From positions 62,001 to 126,000 of the forward strand of contig CAISTS010000040.1 of NCBI GenBank assembly GCA_903888485.1: a stretch of DNA of 64,000 nt, given 5' to 3'. Position 1 is the first letter of the stretch. Each line of letters opens with the position of its first letter. Of the stretch, positions 17,966-26,759 are shown piece after piece. Source of the stretch: an uncultured bacterium (GTDB lineage: Bacteria; Pseudomonadota; Alphaproteobacteria; Rhodospirillales; Rhodospirillaceae). The notes under the pieces were generated by a model that was not told the DNA's origin, did no database searches, and worked only from the letters and a program-made list of their open reading frames with translations. The position numbers were made by a program, and so were the translations under genes.

Positions 17966-18855
17966 CCTCACCGCTGCCGCTGTTGCATGCCCTCCTAGCA
18001 TTGCTGGTGATCACGATCTGGGGCTCGAACTTCGTGGTCATCAAGGAATCGCTGGGACAGTTCCCGCCGATCCTGTTCGCGGCCTTGCGCTTCGTCTTTG
18101 CACTGCTGCCCGCGATCTTCTTCGTCAAACGCCCGCCAGTGCCGCTGTGGCATTTGGCAGCCTATGGCCTTCTCATCGGCGTCGGGCAATTCGGCTTGCT
18201 GTATTACGCCATGGACGGACATATCTCGCCCGGCCTCGCCTCGGTGGTGATGCAGTCGCAGGCTTTCTTCACGATCTTTTTGACCATGTTGATCGAACGC
18301 GAGCGGGTGAAGCCCATTCAGGGCGTCGCGCTGCTGTTCGCCGCGGCGGGCATCGGCATCATCGCCCTGCATACCGACACGTCCACGACGGGTCTGGGTT
18401 TGATCCTCGCGCTTATTGCCGCCACCAGCTGGGCGGGCGGTAACGTGGTCGCGCGCCAGAGTGGACGGGTCAACATGCTGGCCTATGTGGTCTGGGGCAG
18501 CCTGTTCTCGGCGCCGCCGCTGCTGGTCCTCTCAGCGGTCTTCGAAGGACCAGCCCGCATCGCCGAGGCCGTCACCCACGCGGACCTATACGGCTGGGCG
18601 GGCGTGCTCTGGCAGTCCTACGGCAATACGCTGGTCGGCTACGTGGCCTGGGGCTGGCTGCTGGCCCGCCATCCCGCCGCGACCATCGCGCCCACGGCGC
18701 TGCTGGTGCCCATCGTCGGCCTTGCGTCGGCGGTGTGGTGGCTGAATGAGCCGCTGCCGTTCTGGAAGATCGCCGCCACGGCATTGGTGGTCGGGGGCGT
18801 CGCGCTCAACATGCTGTGGCCGCGGATTATCCGGCCAGCCGGTTCGTCCACATAA
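17962..18855 (+). CDS. EamA/DMT-family transporter
   Basis: A 297-residue protein with ten predicted helices in two EamA repeats (about 5-140 and 150-290). The N-terminal helix has ITIWGSNFVVIKESLG, and GHISPGLASVVMQSQAFF is the loop typical of the YdcZ/RhaT-like superfamily. These are metabolite or drug exporters, and the substrate is unknown. Translation is coupled to the MFS gene (4-bp ATGA overlap). Its last 29 bp overlap the convergent VWA gene. Confidence 0.85.
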   Translation: MTSPLPLLHALLALLVITIWGSNFVVIKESLGQFPPILFAALRFVFALLPAIFFVKRPPVPLWHLAAYGLLIGVGQFGLLYYAMDGHISPGLASVVMQSQAFFTIFLTMLIERERVKPIQGVALLFAAAGIGIIALHTDTSTTGLGLILALIAATSWAGGNVVARQSGRVNMLAYVVWGSLFSAPPLLVLSAVFEGPARIAEAVTHADLYGWAGVLWQSYGNTLVGYVAWGWLLARHPAATIAPTALLVPIVGLASAVWWLNEPLPFWKIAATALVVGGVALNMLWPRIIRPAGSST

Positions 18856-19864
18856 GCGAGAACGCGGCGGCGATAACGACGAGCAGCGCGGCAAGGCCGG
18901 CGAAGGCGCCCGTCAGCTCGGTCTCTTTCTTCTCCATGACCAAAGTCTTGGTCAGGCTTTCATAGACCGCATTGAGTTCTTTCTGGTTGCCCGCGCGGAA
19001 GTATTCCGCATGCGTGATGTCGGCGACCTTCTTCAGGGTGTATTCGTCGAGGCGCACGTGGGTCGAGCGGCCTTCGAACTCGATGATGCCGCCTTTCTCC
19101 GAACCGAATCCGACGGTGAACACGCGCACGCCACGATCGGCGGCGGCTTTCGCGGCGCGGATGGGATCGGCGCCCATGTTGGTCTGACCGTCGGTGAGCA
19201 AGATGATCACCGCCGAAGTGAACGAGCCGGCCATCACCGGCTTGAATTCCTGCACCGGCGTGCCTTCGCCCAGCGGCGCGCCGCGCATGCGCCCGCCATG
19301 CTGGGCGACTTCTTCTTCGAAGCCCTCTTGTTCAAAAATATTGCGCAGCGAGGTCAGAATGCCGCTGCCCATGGCGGTGTAACGCAAGGGCGCCAGGCGC
19401 TCGATGGCTGCAATCACTTCGTCCTTGCTGTCGGTCGGACGCTGCACGGTCATCGCGTTGGATGAGAAGGCCACCACGCCGATGCGCGCGCTGATGGGCA
19501 GGTCCTTCACAAAATCGACGGCGGCCGCCTGGGCCGCCGAAATGCGCTGGGGCTCCATGTCGGTCGCGCGCATGCTGCCCGAGACGTCCATGGCGAGGAT
19601 GATGGTCTCGCGCTGGGAGGGCAGGGTTACGACCGCGGCCGGGCGGGCGAGGGAGAACACGGCCACACCCATGGCCACCAGGAACACCGCCGGCGGGACG
19701 TGGCGGCGGATCTTTTGACCCGGGCCGACGGCCGACTTGATGATTCCAATATGGGCGTAACGTAACGCGTTCTTATTCTGACGGCGGAGGAGGACGAGAT
19801 AGAAGGCCACCAGCAGCGGGAGAATTGCTAGTAACCACAACATGTTAGGCGAAAAAAGAGACAT
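18827..19864 (-). CDS. VWA-domain membrane protein (BatA-like)
   Basis: A 345-residue protein: helices at about 8-25 and 58-75, a von Willebrand A domain with a MIDAS motif DVSGS (93-97) and IILLTDG, and a final helix at about 320-340. This layout is BatA/Aerotolerance-like; such proteins usually work with a MoxR AAA ATPase, but none is in the window. ATG at 19864 follows AGAGGA; a TTG one codon earlier is less likely. It converges with the EamA gene and the two coding regions overlap by 29 bp. Confidence 0.82.
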   Translation of the reverse strand: MSLFSPNMLWLLAILPLLVAFYLVLLRRQNKNALRYAHIGIIKSAVGPGQKIRRHVPPAVFLVAMGVAVFSLARPAAVVTLPSQRETIILAMDVSGSMRATDMEPQRISAAQAAAVDFVKDLPISARIGVVAFSSNAMTVQRPTDSKDEVIAAIERLAPLRYTAMGSGILTSLRNIFEQEGFEEEVAQHGGRMRGAPLGEGTPVQEFKPVMAGSFTSAVIILLTDGQTNMGADPIRAAKAAADRGVRVFTVGFGSEKGGIIEFEGRSTHVRLDEYTLKKVADITHAEYFRAGNQKELNAVYESLTKTLVMEKKETELTGAFAGLAALLVVIAAAFSLMWTNRLAG

Positions 19865-19939
19865 CAAATCCTCTTTCGGGCGCGCCGTACCATCTTACAG
19901 CCTGATACACACCATACGCTAACACCCGCCCCCGGAACA

Positions 19940-21325
19940 TCAATCTTGAACTGAGAGGCCCAGGGGAAACAGAAGAGAGACCCGCAAACCCCGCCCAGAC
20001 GGGGGTTGGGCCAGGGAAATCGTGATTTTAAGGCGCTCGGCGATCTGTTTGGCGATCGCCAAACCCAAACCGCTGCCCGGCGTAATCGCGCCCGCCAAGC
20101 GATAGAAACGGTCGAAAACCTTTTCCCGTTTGTCGGCGGGAATTCCCGGTCCCGTATCGTCGATCATGATCGCCGGTCTGCCTTCTTTCACGACCCGAAC
20201 CGTAACCGTCCCCGTGGGCGGCGTGTACTTGAAGGCGTTATCCAAGAGGACACCGATCAGAATGGCGGCGAGCTTGCCATTCGTCGCGGCCGTCAGATTG
20301 GCATCACCCTCCAGCGCAAGCGAGATGTTCTTGCCGACGGGCAACGCGCTATTCACCGCGATGGAGGTCTGCGCCAAATCGTAAAGGTTCACTTGCTCCA
20401 ACGGTGCATCTTGCGTTCCGGAACGCGCGAGCATCAATAACTGTTCCACCACGGCAGATGCCCGGGCGATGCCGGTTTCGAGCGCGGCGATGGCTTCGCG
20501 CCGCTCGTCGTCGCTGGGCGCGCGCCGCGCGAGCTGGGTCTGGAGGCGCAAAACGGTCAGGGGTGTCCTGAGCTCGTGGGCGGCGTTGTCGAGGAAGTCG
20601 CGTTCCTGCGCGATGGCGCGGCGCAGCTTTTCGAGCAGACGGTTGAGCGCCCCGAACACCGGCACAAGTTCGGCCGGCGCATGGGACATATCGAGCGGCG
20701 ACAGATCGTCCTCGGAGCGCTGGTCGATTTCGTCGACCGCGCGCGTCATTTCGGCGAGGCCGATGTCGATGGACAAGAACAGCGCCGCCAGCAGCACGGT
20801 CAGCAAACCGATGAGCGGGCCGGCGACCCCCAGCAGCATCTCGCGCCGCAGGCGGTCACGGCCCGTGAGGTTCTCGCGCACTTCGAAGGTCAGTTCGTGC
20901 GTCGGGTTTTGCAGGGTGTAGATGCGCCAAGGGACGCCGTCCTCGATAACGTCGCTGAATCCCAGCGAAGCGGGCGGCGTCGTTTCCGGCGGGGCGTTCA
21001 CCGAACGGTTCACGAGCCGGCCGTTCATCCAGACGCGGAAGGCTCGGGTATTGGCGTAATCTAGGCTTTTGGCGCGGTCCTCGGGCGGCAGCTCGGCGAC
21101 GAGCGACTGTAGATCGACTTCGCTCGCCTCCATGTTGCCGACAATGCCGCTCTCGCGGATCCTGCTCCACAGGATCTCAGCGTCGGTGATGAGCTTGGCG
21201 TTGTACTCTTCCGAGATTTCCTTCTCGGCGCTGCGGATGACGATCACCTGAACCGAGAAGACCGCGGCGATGGTCACCGCCGCGATCAGAAGGAACAGGC
21301 GTCTCCGCAGCGAGAGCCGCTTCAC
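19940..21325 (-). CDS. Two-component sensor histidine kinase
   Basis: A 461-residue membrane kinase of the TctE/QseC type. Helix 1 (about 11-30), a periplasmic sensor of about 135 residues, helix 2 (about 163-186), a linker, then the H-box NAAHELRTPL with phosphoacceptor His250, N-box DNAFKYTPP, G1 DTGPGIP, F-box DRFYR and G2 GSGLGLAI. It is translated from an ATG that overlaps the response-regulator stop by 4 bp, so the pair is co-expressed. The signal is unknown. Confidence 0.9.
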   Translation of the reverse strand: MKRLSLRRRLFLLIAAVTIAAVFSVQVIVIRSAEKEISEEYNAKLITDAEILWSRIRESGIVGNMEASEVDLQSLVAELPPEDRAKSLDYANTRAFRVWMNGRLVNRSVNAPPETTPPASLGFSDVIEDGVPWRIYTLQNPTHELTFEVRENLTGRDRLRREMLLGVAGPLIGLLTVLLAALFLSIDIGLAEMTRAVDEIDQRSEDDLSPLDMSHAPAELVPVFGALNRLLEKLRRAIAQERDFLDNAAHELRTPLTVLRLQTQLARRAPSDDERREAIAALETGIARASAVVEQLLMLARSGTQDAPLEQVNLYDLAQTSIAVNSALPVGKNISLALEGDANLTAATNGKLAAILIGVLLDNAFKYTPPTGTVTVRVVKEGRPAIMIDDTGPGIPADKREKVFDRFYRLAGAITPGSGLGLAIAKQIAERLKITISLAQPPSGRGLRVSLLFPLGLSVQD

Positions 21326-21987
21326 TGCTTGACCAGGTATCCTACGCCGCGCACGGTCTGGACAAAGTCTTTGCCGAGCTTCTTACGCAGGCTGTAAATG
21401 GTCACTTCCACCGTGTTGCTCTCGATCTCTTCATCAGAACCGTAAAGCTGGGTTTCGATCTGGGTCTTGCTGACGATCTTGTCTTTGCGCTCAAGCAGCA
21501 AGGTGAGCACCTTGAGCTCCTTGGCCGTCAGTACGCTCACCACGCCGTCCTTGCGGGCGACTTTGGCGTCGAGGTCGAGTTCGATGCCGCCGCACGAGAG
21601 CACACCGGCGGGCGTGCCGGGCTGCGTGCGCCGCGTAATCGAGCGCAGGCGCGCAAGGAGCTCATCGAAATCGAAGGGCTTAGTCATGTAGTCGTCTGCG
21701 CCGGCGTCCAGCGTCTTGACCTTATGCGCCGTGGCGTCCATGGCGGTCAGCACGATCACGGGAAGGTTCTGGGTCTGCGGCAGGCTGCGCAGGGTCTTCA
21801 AGAGCTCCGCGCCCGTCATTTTCGGCAAATTGAGATCTAGCACCACAACGTCGAACTCTTTGCCCTTGGCCATGTCGAGGCCGGTCTCGCCCGAAGCGGC
21901 GAGGGTGGGGGAATAGCCGGCTTGCACAATGCCTCGATTGAGCGCTGAACCAAGCATCGGATCATCTTCGACGATAAGTACGCGCAT
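21322..21987 (-). CDS. OmpR/PhoB-family response regulator
   Basis: A 221-residue regulator: a receiver domain with acidic pair E7-D8-D9, phosphoacceptor D51 (VVVLDLNLP) and conserved Thr/Lys (VLTAMD, MTKPFDF), then a winged-helix output domain (about 125-221) with EIESNTVEVTIYSLRKKLG and QTVRGVGYLV. It is the first gene of the operon with the kinase. Phased GTTAC repeats 40-85 bp upstream look like its own binding sites. Confidence 0.92.
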   Translation of the reverse strand: MRVLIVEDDPMLGSALNRGIVQAGYSPTLAASGETGLDMAKGKEFDVVVLDLNLPKMTGAELLKTLRSLPQTQNLPVIVLTAMDATAHKVKTLDAGADDYMTKPFDFDELLARLRSITRRTQPGTPAGVLSCGGIELDLDAKVARKDGVVSVLTAKELKVLTLLLERKDKIVSKTQIETQLYGSDEEIESNTVEVTIYSLRKKLGKDFVQTVRGVGYLVKQ

Positions 21988-22026
21988 CGTGACACCATGT
22001 CCTTTCAGGTTAAACGAGAGTTCCGC

Positions 22027-22071
22027 GCAACGGATGTAACGGAACGCGACTCTCTCGTAACATGATGTAAC
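22027..22071 (-). promoter_or_regulatory. Candidate response-regulator box: phased GTTAC repeats
   Basis: On the minus strand GTTAC-N5-GTTAC occurs at 22071-22057 and another GTTAC, followed by GTTGC, at 22040-22027. The first two are one helical turn apart and the third about two turns further, the layout of OmpR/PmrA-type direct-repeat boxes. They lie 40-84 bp upstream of the response-regulator start, so autoregulation is likely. GATGTAACGG is repeated exactly at 22033 and 22064 (plus strand). Confidence 0.45.
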
Positions 22072-22101
22072 GGTGAGGGACCTGCTGCAAGTGTAGGCTC
22101 A

Positions 22102-22168
22102 GCAAAAGGGGCCTTTCCAGGCCCCTGACAGCATTACAAAAAGTCCAGAAACCGGCCCCTGAGGGCCG
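22102..22168 (-). terminator. Double hairpin terminator region after the YcbK-like gene
   Basis: Two perfect hairpins follow the stop at 22174 on the minus strand: CGGCCC-4 nt-GGGCCG (22153-22168) followed by GTTTCTGGACTTTTTG, and AGGGGCC-6 nt-GGCCCCT (22107-22126) followed by TTTTG. Either could terminate transcription before the two-component promoter. Confidence 0.65.
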
Positions 22169-22173
22169 CTACA

Positions 22174-22746
22174 TTACCAATAGCGCACCCGGCCGACATC
22201 GACGTGGACGAAGTTGGATTCGCCGTAATAGCCCACGCCGCCGGCCTGTAAGGTCTTGGCGGCCTTCTGCAGGTTCATGAGATCGACGCCCGGCACGCGG
22301 ATGTCGATGGCCATGCCTTCCATGTGCAGGCTCTTCTTTGCCACGCCCTTGCTGGCGGTGGCCATCTTGGCGTTACTGACGGGCGAACGGTAGCCCGAGA
22401 TCACGTGGAACGGTTTATCGGTCTCAAGCGCGCCGCGCAGGCGATGCAATGTGTCGAGCAAGCGGTTGTCGATGGGGTGGACGTCACCGCTACGGTGATC
22501 GCGCAGCACCTTGGCGATGCGCGCGAGTTCGCCCGTGTTGTAGTCCGCGCCCTCGAAATAGCAGCAGTTCAGCTTCTCGCCGGTGTGCAGATTGACGAAG
22601 GAAATATTGCGGGGGCCGGTCGCCGCTAGCGCCGCGAACGGCCTCAGGGCGAACAATCCCGCAGCCCCCACACTTGCGCCGAGCAGCGTGCGGCGCGAAA
22701 GCGCGAGCCTTTGAGACGGCAAACCGGAAGTGTTGGAAGACCCCAT
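22174..22746 (-). CDS. YcbK/DUF882-family peptidase-like protein, Tat-exported
   Basis: A 190-residue protein of the M15A-like DUF882 family. A Tat signal (ALSRRTLLGASVGAAGLFAL) precedes a domain with NRLLDTLHRLR, VISGYRSPVSN and SLHMEGMAIDIRVPG, whose His/Asp pattern matches the zinc site of peptidoglycan peptidases. ATG at 22746 has GGGGGG before it; an upstream TTG (22764) is unlikely. It follows the L,D-transpeptidase gene as ycbK follows ycbB in E. coli, which suggests a role in cell-wall maturation. Confidence 0.82.
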   Translation of the reverse strand: MGSSNTSGLPSQRLALSRRTLLGASVGAAGLFALRPFAALAATGPRNISFVNLHTGEKLNCCYFEGADYNTGELARIAKVLRDHRSGDVHPIDNRLLDTLHRLRGALETDKPFHVISGYRSPVSNAKMATASKGVAKKSLHMEGMAIDIRVPGVDLMNLQKAAKTLQAGGVGYYGESNFVHVDVGRVRYW

Positions 22747-22865
22747 GCCCCCCCGATGTAGCAAGGGGGCCGGGCGAGTTCCAGAAATGATCCCGGCGTG
22801 CGCAGAAAAAGATTGTCATATTCCCGCTATGCGCAAGGGCGGAAGATGATGCAACCTCTAGGTTA

Positions 22866-24581
22866 TCAGTTCGCGGCGACCGTACGTGGCGAGGCCTTCG
22901 TTTCCGCTGCCAACGCGGGAGCTGTTCCCAAAGCCGCGGCCAGCGGTGCGTCGCGTTCGTAAATGTCGTGGCGGAATTGGACCTGACCATTTTCCGAGAA
23001 TACCGTCCAATAGTGGATCCACACCGGCAGCGGCTGCTTGAGGACCACGCTCTTGGTCTCACGCGTGGCGATCTCGTTTTCGATCTTGGCCGCGTCCCAA
23101 TCGCCATCGGTGCCGCGCAGGACGACTTCGGCCAGTGTCGTCGGCCGTTCGACGCGTACGCAGCCGTGGCTAAGATGGCGTTCGGCTTTGGCAAAGAAGC
23201 CGCGCGACGGGGTGTCGTGCAGATAGATGTTCTGCGGATTGCCCATCTGGAACTTCAATAAGCCAAGCGCATTGTCGTCGCCGGCGCGCTGGCGGAAACG
23301 CAGATTGAGCACTTTACCCTCATAGTGCGTCCAATCGACCTGGAGGCCATGCGGGTCGGCATCTTCGCCGACGACCACCATATTATTCTCGAGGAGGTAA
23401 TTGGGGTTCTTCTGCAGCTTCGGCAGGATTTCCTTGGAAGCGATCGATGGCGGGATTTCCCAACGCGGGTTCAGCGTGATGGCGCTGATCTTCGCCCTCA
23501 TGATCGGGGTGGCGTGACGCTTGGTGCCTGTGACGACCTTGAGGTGCAGCTGCGACTCACCGTCCTTGATGACATCGAGCGTGGTCGAGGCGGCATTGAC
23601 GGCGATGAAGTTCGTACCGCGGTCGCGCGGCGTCTGGCGCCAACGCTCGAGATTGGCCGCTATCTGTTGGACGCGTTCTTCGGCAGAAACCTTCAGGGCG
23701 GCGAGCGTTCCACGGCCGATGCGGCCGTCGGGTTCGAGGCCGTTACGGGCCTGATAGGCCTTCACCGCATCGGTCAGCGCTCCGGTATCGACCGGTGCGC
23801 TGTGCTTCAGATAACCCTCGGCGGCCAGGCGTTCCTTAAGCGCTTCGGTGCGCGGATCGTCCTTATCGAGTTTGATCTCGGTGTCGCCCGCGATCTCGGG
23901 CCAACCGCCTTGCTCGACGATGTCGCGGTAGGTTTGTAGCGCGGCGATCAGTTCCTTGAACTGACGGTGCTGCGGCGCGAGCGCGTTCATGTAGTCCTTC
24001 AGCGCACCTTTGTCGTTTAGGGCCCCCGCAAGGCCCGGCACTGGATCGAAACTGTCGGCGGGCATCAGCCAGCTGGAGCCGAGCGTCTTACGCGGCACGA
24101 CTCCCAGGCGCAGCGCATTAGACAGGTCCAAGGCTTCGCGGGTGAGCGCGATGTCGGTACGGGCGGCGTCTTGCGCATCAGTGTGTTTGGCGCTGGCGGT
24201 GAGCAACAGCTGCGACAGATGCGTGGTGTCGATGCCTTGCGCATCGGCGATTGTCGCCGCCTGGGCAAGGTCCCGCTGGCGGCGCACGCCCTCTTTGCTT
24301 TCGATCCACAGCGGCATGTAGCCTGAGGGACCGTAGAGACGCATCACTGCATCTTCAGCGGGCGAGTCCTTCAGTTCCGCGGCGATCAGCGCCGGCAAGG
24401 GGTTACTAGGTTGTGGAAGGCGCGCGGCCTCGCGTTGCGGCGCTTCGATCCGCAGTTGTTGTGGCGGCAGCGGCTTGTCGCTGTCCTGGTAAATGCCAAG
24501 GCCCACCGCGAGTAGCGCTGCGCTTGCAACCGCGGCGCCCAGGCCGATTGGATAAATCCTGTGATATGACCGTGTGTTCAT
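22866..24581 (-). CDS. L,D-transpeptidase, YcbB/LdtD type
   Basis: A 571-residue periplasmic enzyme with an N-terminal signal-anchor (about 10-30), a scaffold domain, a peptidoglycan-binding domain (AVKAYQARNGLEPDGRIGRGTL) and a C-terminal YkuD domain with HLSHGCVRVE, where the Cys is catalytic. It makes 3-3 cross-links between stem peptides. The ATG at 24581 is preferred; the frame can be extended to a TTG at 24632 but that adds a cysteine-rich, non-signal sequence. It lies upstream of the YcbK-like gene on the same strand. Confidence 0.87.
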   Translation of the reverse strand: MNTRSYHRIYPIGLGAAVASAALLAVGLGIYQDSDKPLPPQQLRIEAPQREAARLPQPSNPLPALIAAELKDSPAEDAVMRLYGPSGYMPLWIESKEGVRRQRDLAQAATIADAQGIDTTHLSQLLLTASAKHTDAQDAARTDIALTREALDLSNALRLGVVPRKTLGSSWLMPADSFDPVPGLAGALNDKGALKDYMNALAPQHRQFKELIAALQTYRDIVEQGGWPEIAGDTEIKLDKDDPRTEALKERLAAEGYLKHSAPVDTGALTDAVKAYQARNGLEPDGRIGRGTLAALKVSAEERVQQIAANLERWRQTPRDRGTNFIAVNAASTTLDVIKDGESQLHLKVVTGTKRHATPIMRAKISAITLNPRWEIPPSIASKEILPKLQKNPNYLLENNMVVVGEDADPHGLQVDWTHYEGKVLNLRFRQRAGDDNALGLLKFQMGNPQNIYLHDTPSRGFFAKAERHLSHGCVRVERPTTLAEVVLRGTDGDWDAAKIENEIATRETKSVVLKQPLPVWIHYWTVFSENGQVQFRHDIYERDAPLAAALGTAPALAAETKASPRTVAAN

Positions 24582-24732
24582 GCGAGCTAGAACGCAGCGC
24601 TTCGCGGCATGTTCGTAAAAACAAGTGTCCAAGCCGCGAAAAAATTACCGGAGTCGAATCCTAAGTGCGGAACACATCGCGCGATCGCGCTTACGGCGAG
24701 TGCGCGGCAATGTGGCGAGACTGTGGCGCGTG

Positions 24733-25167
24733 CTACTGCGCTTTCAGATCGCGCACGGCTACAGTGAGCCGCGAGACGCAGACGAGCTTTTCGCGTTCAT
24801 CGCGGATGTCGATGCCCCACACATGACTCGTCGCGCCGATGTGGAAGGGGCGTGCAACGCCGATAACGTGTCCGCTTGCGACGCTGCGCAGGTGATTGGC
24901 ATTGATCTCCTGGCCCACGCAGAACTGCTTGTCGGTATCGACCACCAGGGTCGCGCCCAGACTGCCCAGCGTCTCGGCCAGCACCACCGACGCGCCGCCG
25001 TGCAGGACACCACTGATCTGGTGCACACGCTCGTCCACCGGCATGCGGCCTGTGACGAAGTCCGGTCCAACCTCGATGAATTCGATGCCGAGGTGCGTGA
25101 TCAGGGTCTTCGGGCGCAGCTTTTCGAGATCTTTGAGCGTGTAAGGTTTGAACCAAATGGGCTTCAT
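24733..25167 (-). CDS. PaaI-family hotdog thioesterase
   Basis: A 144-residue single hotdog domain. HQISGVLHGGASVVLAETLGS holds the HGG motif and the catalytic acidic residue of the YdiI/EntH branch, and VGQEINANHLRS is the CoA-binding strand. It would hydrolyse an aryl- or acyl-CoA thioester. The Met at 25167 is the first consistent with family length; the frame is open upstream but overlaps the divergent glycosyltransferase region. Substrate unknown. Confidence 0.83.
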   Translation of the reverse strand: MKPIWFKPYTLKDLEKLRPKTLITHLGIEFIEVGPDFVTGRMPVDERVHQISGVLHGGASVVLAETLGSLGATLVVDTDKQFCVGQEINANHLRSVASGHVIGVARPFHIGATSHVWGIDIRDEREKLVCVSRLTVAVRDLKAQ

Positions 25168-25282
25168 GGCGGGCCTCGTGGGTTGATAGGCCAGAATATA
25201 AGCGGCGGGACGGAGGCGCCGCTCATATGTTTTCAGAAGCCAGCTATGCGCATCCGTCGCTGGTGTGCTATCGCACCAGCCC

Positions 25283-26458
25283 ATGGCGCAGGATTTCAAG
25301 CAGGTTGGCATCGGTTGGACCGTGGGCGTGCCCAGCGGATGGGGCACCTATGGCACCAGCCTGGCTGTGGAACTCGCGCGCAAAGATATCGAGCCCGCGA
25401 TCTTCCTGCTCTCAGCCGAACTGCGCCTTCCGGCCGCGCAACTCGAGCTCCTGCGGCCGGCCATCCTCAAGCTAGAAAGTTGGCGCGCGGCGGCGGCGAA
25501 GGGTGGCCTTGTTCTGGACTTTCCCTTGCTGGTGTCGCTTATCGACGGTCTGGGCTTCTTCGATCCCCTCGGCGGTACACGGGGTACGCCTTTCGTCGGT
25601 GTGCCGTTCTTTGAGTCGGCGACCATTCCGCCCAAGAACGTCGAAGGGGCAAAGCGCTTCGATTTGATCGTTGCCGGCTCATCGTGGAATGCCGAGGTCA
25701 TGGCGCGGCACGGCGTGACGAACGTGCGCACCTGCCTGCAGGGCGTCGATCTTGAACATTTCAGGCCGCAGCCCAAGGCCGGTCGATTCCCCGGCCGTTT
25801 CGTTGTGTTCTCCGGCGGCAAGCTGGAGTACCGGAAGGGGCAGGACCTTGTCGTGGCCGCCTTCAAGCGCTTCTACGCGCGGCACAACGACGCGCTTTTG
25901 ATGACCGCTTGGCACAACCCTTGGCCTAAAAGCGCACGCGGCCTCGCGGCCTCGCCGCACGTTGTGGGCCCGCCGCAGCAGACCGAAAGCGGCGCGCTCG
26001 ATATCGCCGGCTGGCTGCGCGCCAATGGTATACCGGATGGCGCCTTCCGCGACGCCGGAGTGCTTGTGAATGCCGCGACGCCGGTGCTGCTGCGCGAGAT
26101 CGATCTCGCGGTGTTCCCTAACCGCTGCGAAGGGGGCACAAACCTTGTCGCCATGGAGTGCATGGCCTGCGGCGTGCCTGTCGCGCTGTCGCGCAACACC
26201 GGACACCTCGATCTCATCCGCGAGGGCAACTGTTACAGTCTCGACCTGCAGATCCCCATGGGTGAGGTGACCCGAAATCCAGCCTATGAGGGCTGGGGCG
26301 AGACGGTGATCGACGATCTGGTGGCCAAAATGGAGCAGGCCTACACCGATCGGGAAGATGCCGCCCGGCGCGGGCGCGCGGCGGCGGCTTTCATGCAGGA
26401 TTGGGGCTGGCCGGCGCAGGTGGGTCGCCTGCTGACGGCGCTACGCGAGTTCAGCTAG
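25283..26458 (+). CDS. Glycosyltransferase, GT4-like (group 1)
   Basis: A 391-residue GT-B glycosyltransferase. VPSGWGTYGTSLAVELAR is the N-terminal acceptor loop, SSWNAEVMARHGV and FSGGKLEYRKGQDLVVAAFK open the C-terminal donor domain, and FPNRCEGGTNLVAMECMACGVPVA is the GT4 E-x7-E motif. Neither ATG 25283 nor GTG 25265 has a good ribosome-binding site, so the start is uncertain. It heads the glycan region and is followed by a small unknown gene; the sugar is not predictable. Confidence 0.82.
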   Translation: MAQDFKQVGIGWTVGVPSGWGTYGTSLAVELARKDIEPAIFLLSAELRLPAAQLELLRPAILKLESWRAAAAKGGLVLDFPLLVSLIDGLGFFDPLGGTRGTPFVGVPFFESATIPPKNVEGAKRFDLIVAGSSWNAEVMARHGVTNVRTCLQGVDLEHFRPQPKAGRFPGRFVVFSGGKLEYRKGQDLVVAAFKRFYARHNDALLMTAWHNPWPKSARGLAASPHVVGPPQQTESGALDIAGWLRANGIPDGAFRDAGVLVNAATPVLLREIDLAVFPNRCEGGTNLVAMECMACGVPVALSRNTGHLDLIREGNCYSLDLQIPMGEVTRNPAYEGWGETVIDDLVAKMEQAYTDREDAARRGRAAAAFMQDWGWPAQVGRLLTALREFS

Positions 26459-26491
26459 TATCGAGGTCGAGCTTATTTACGTGGGGGTTAC

Positions 26492-26758
26492 ATGACGCAT
26501 TTCTTGGTGACTGACGATAAACCCGATGGCTATCGCCTTGAGGACATTCTGGGGCTCGTGCGCAAGGATATGCTGACGCGCGCGTTGAAGATCGCGGACG
26601 ATCAACGGATCGAAGCGAAGCACGTCATGCGCAATAACATGAAGATCCTCGATCTGCTCAGCCAGGCCATTACGCTGGCCGAGGACTCGACGCACGTCCT
26701 GAATAAATCTTTCGGCAGCGCCGCTAAAGGCGGCCCGCCGCGTATCGGCACGAAATAG
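26492..26758 (+). CDS. Small conserved-looking protein of unknown function
   Basis: An 88-residue, charged, mostly helical protein (RLEDILGLVRKDMLTRALKI and ILDLLSQAITLAEDSTHVLN) with no signal or membrane segment. GGGGG precedes the ATG by about 4-8 bases. Codon use matches the neighbours and the frame fills the gap between a GT4 gene and the convergent GT39 gene, ending 1 bp before it. It is not recognised. Confidence 0.6.
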   Translation: MTHFLVTDDKPDGYRLEDILGLVRKDMLTRALKIADDQRIEAKHVMRNNMKILDLLSQAITLAEDSTHVLNKSFGSAAKGGPPRIGTK

Positions 26759-26759
26759 C

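Noticed and set aside
24640..24670. tRNA-like T-arm (GGAGTCGAATCC)
   Set aside because: No acceptor, D or anticodon arms can be built around it; it is a chance match between two minus-strand genes.
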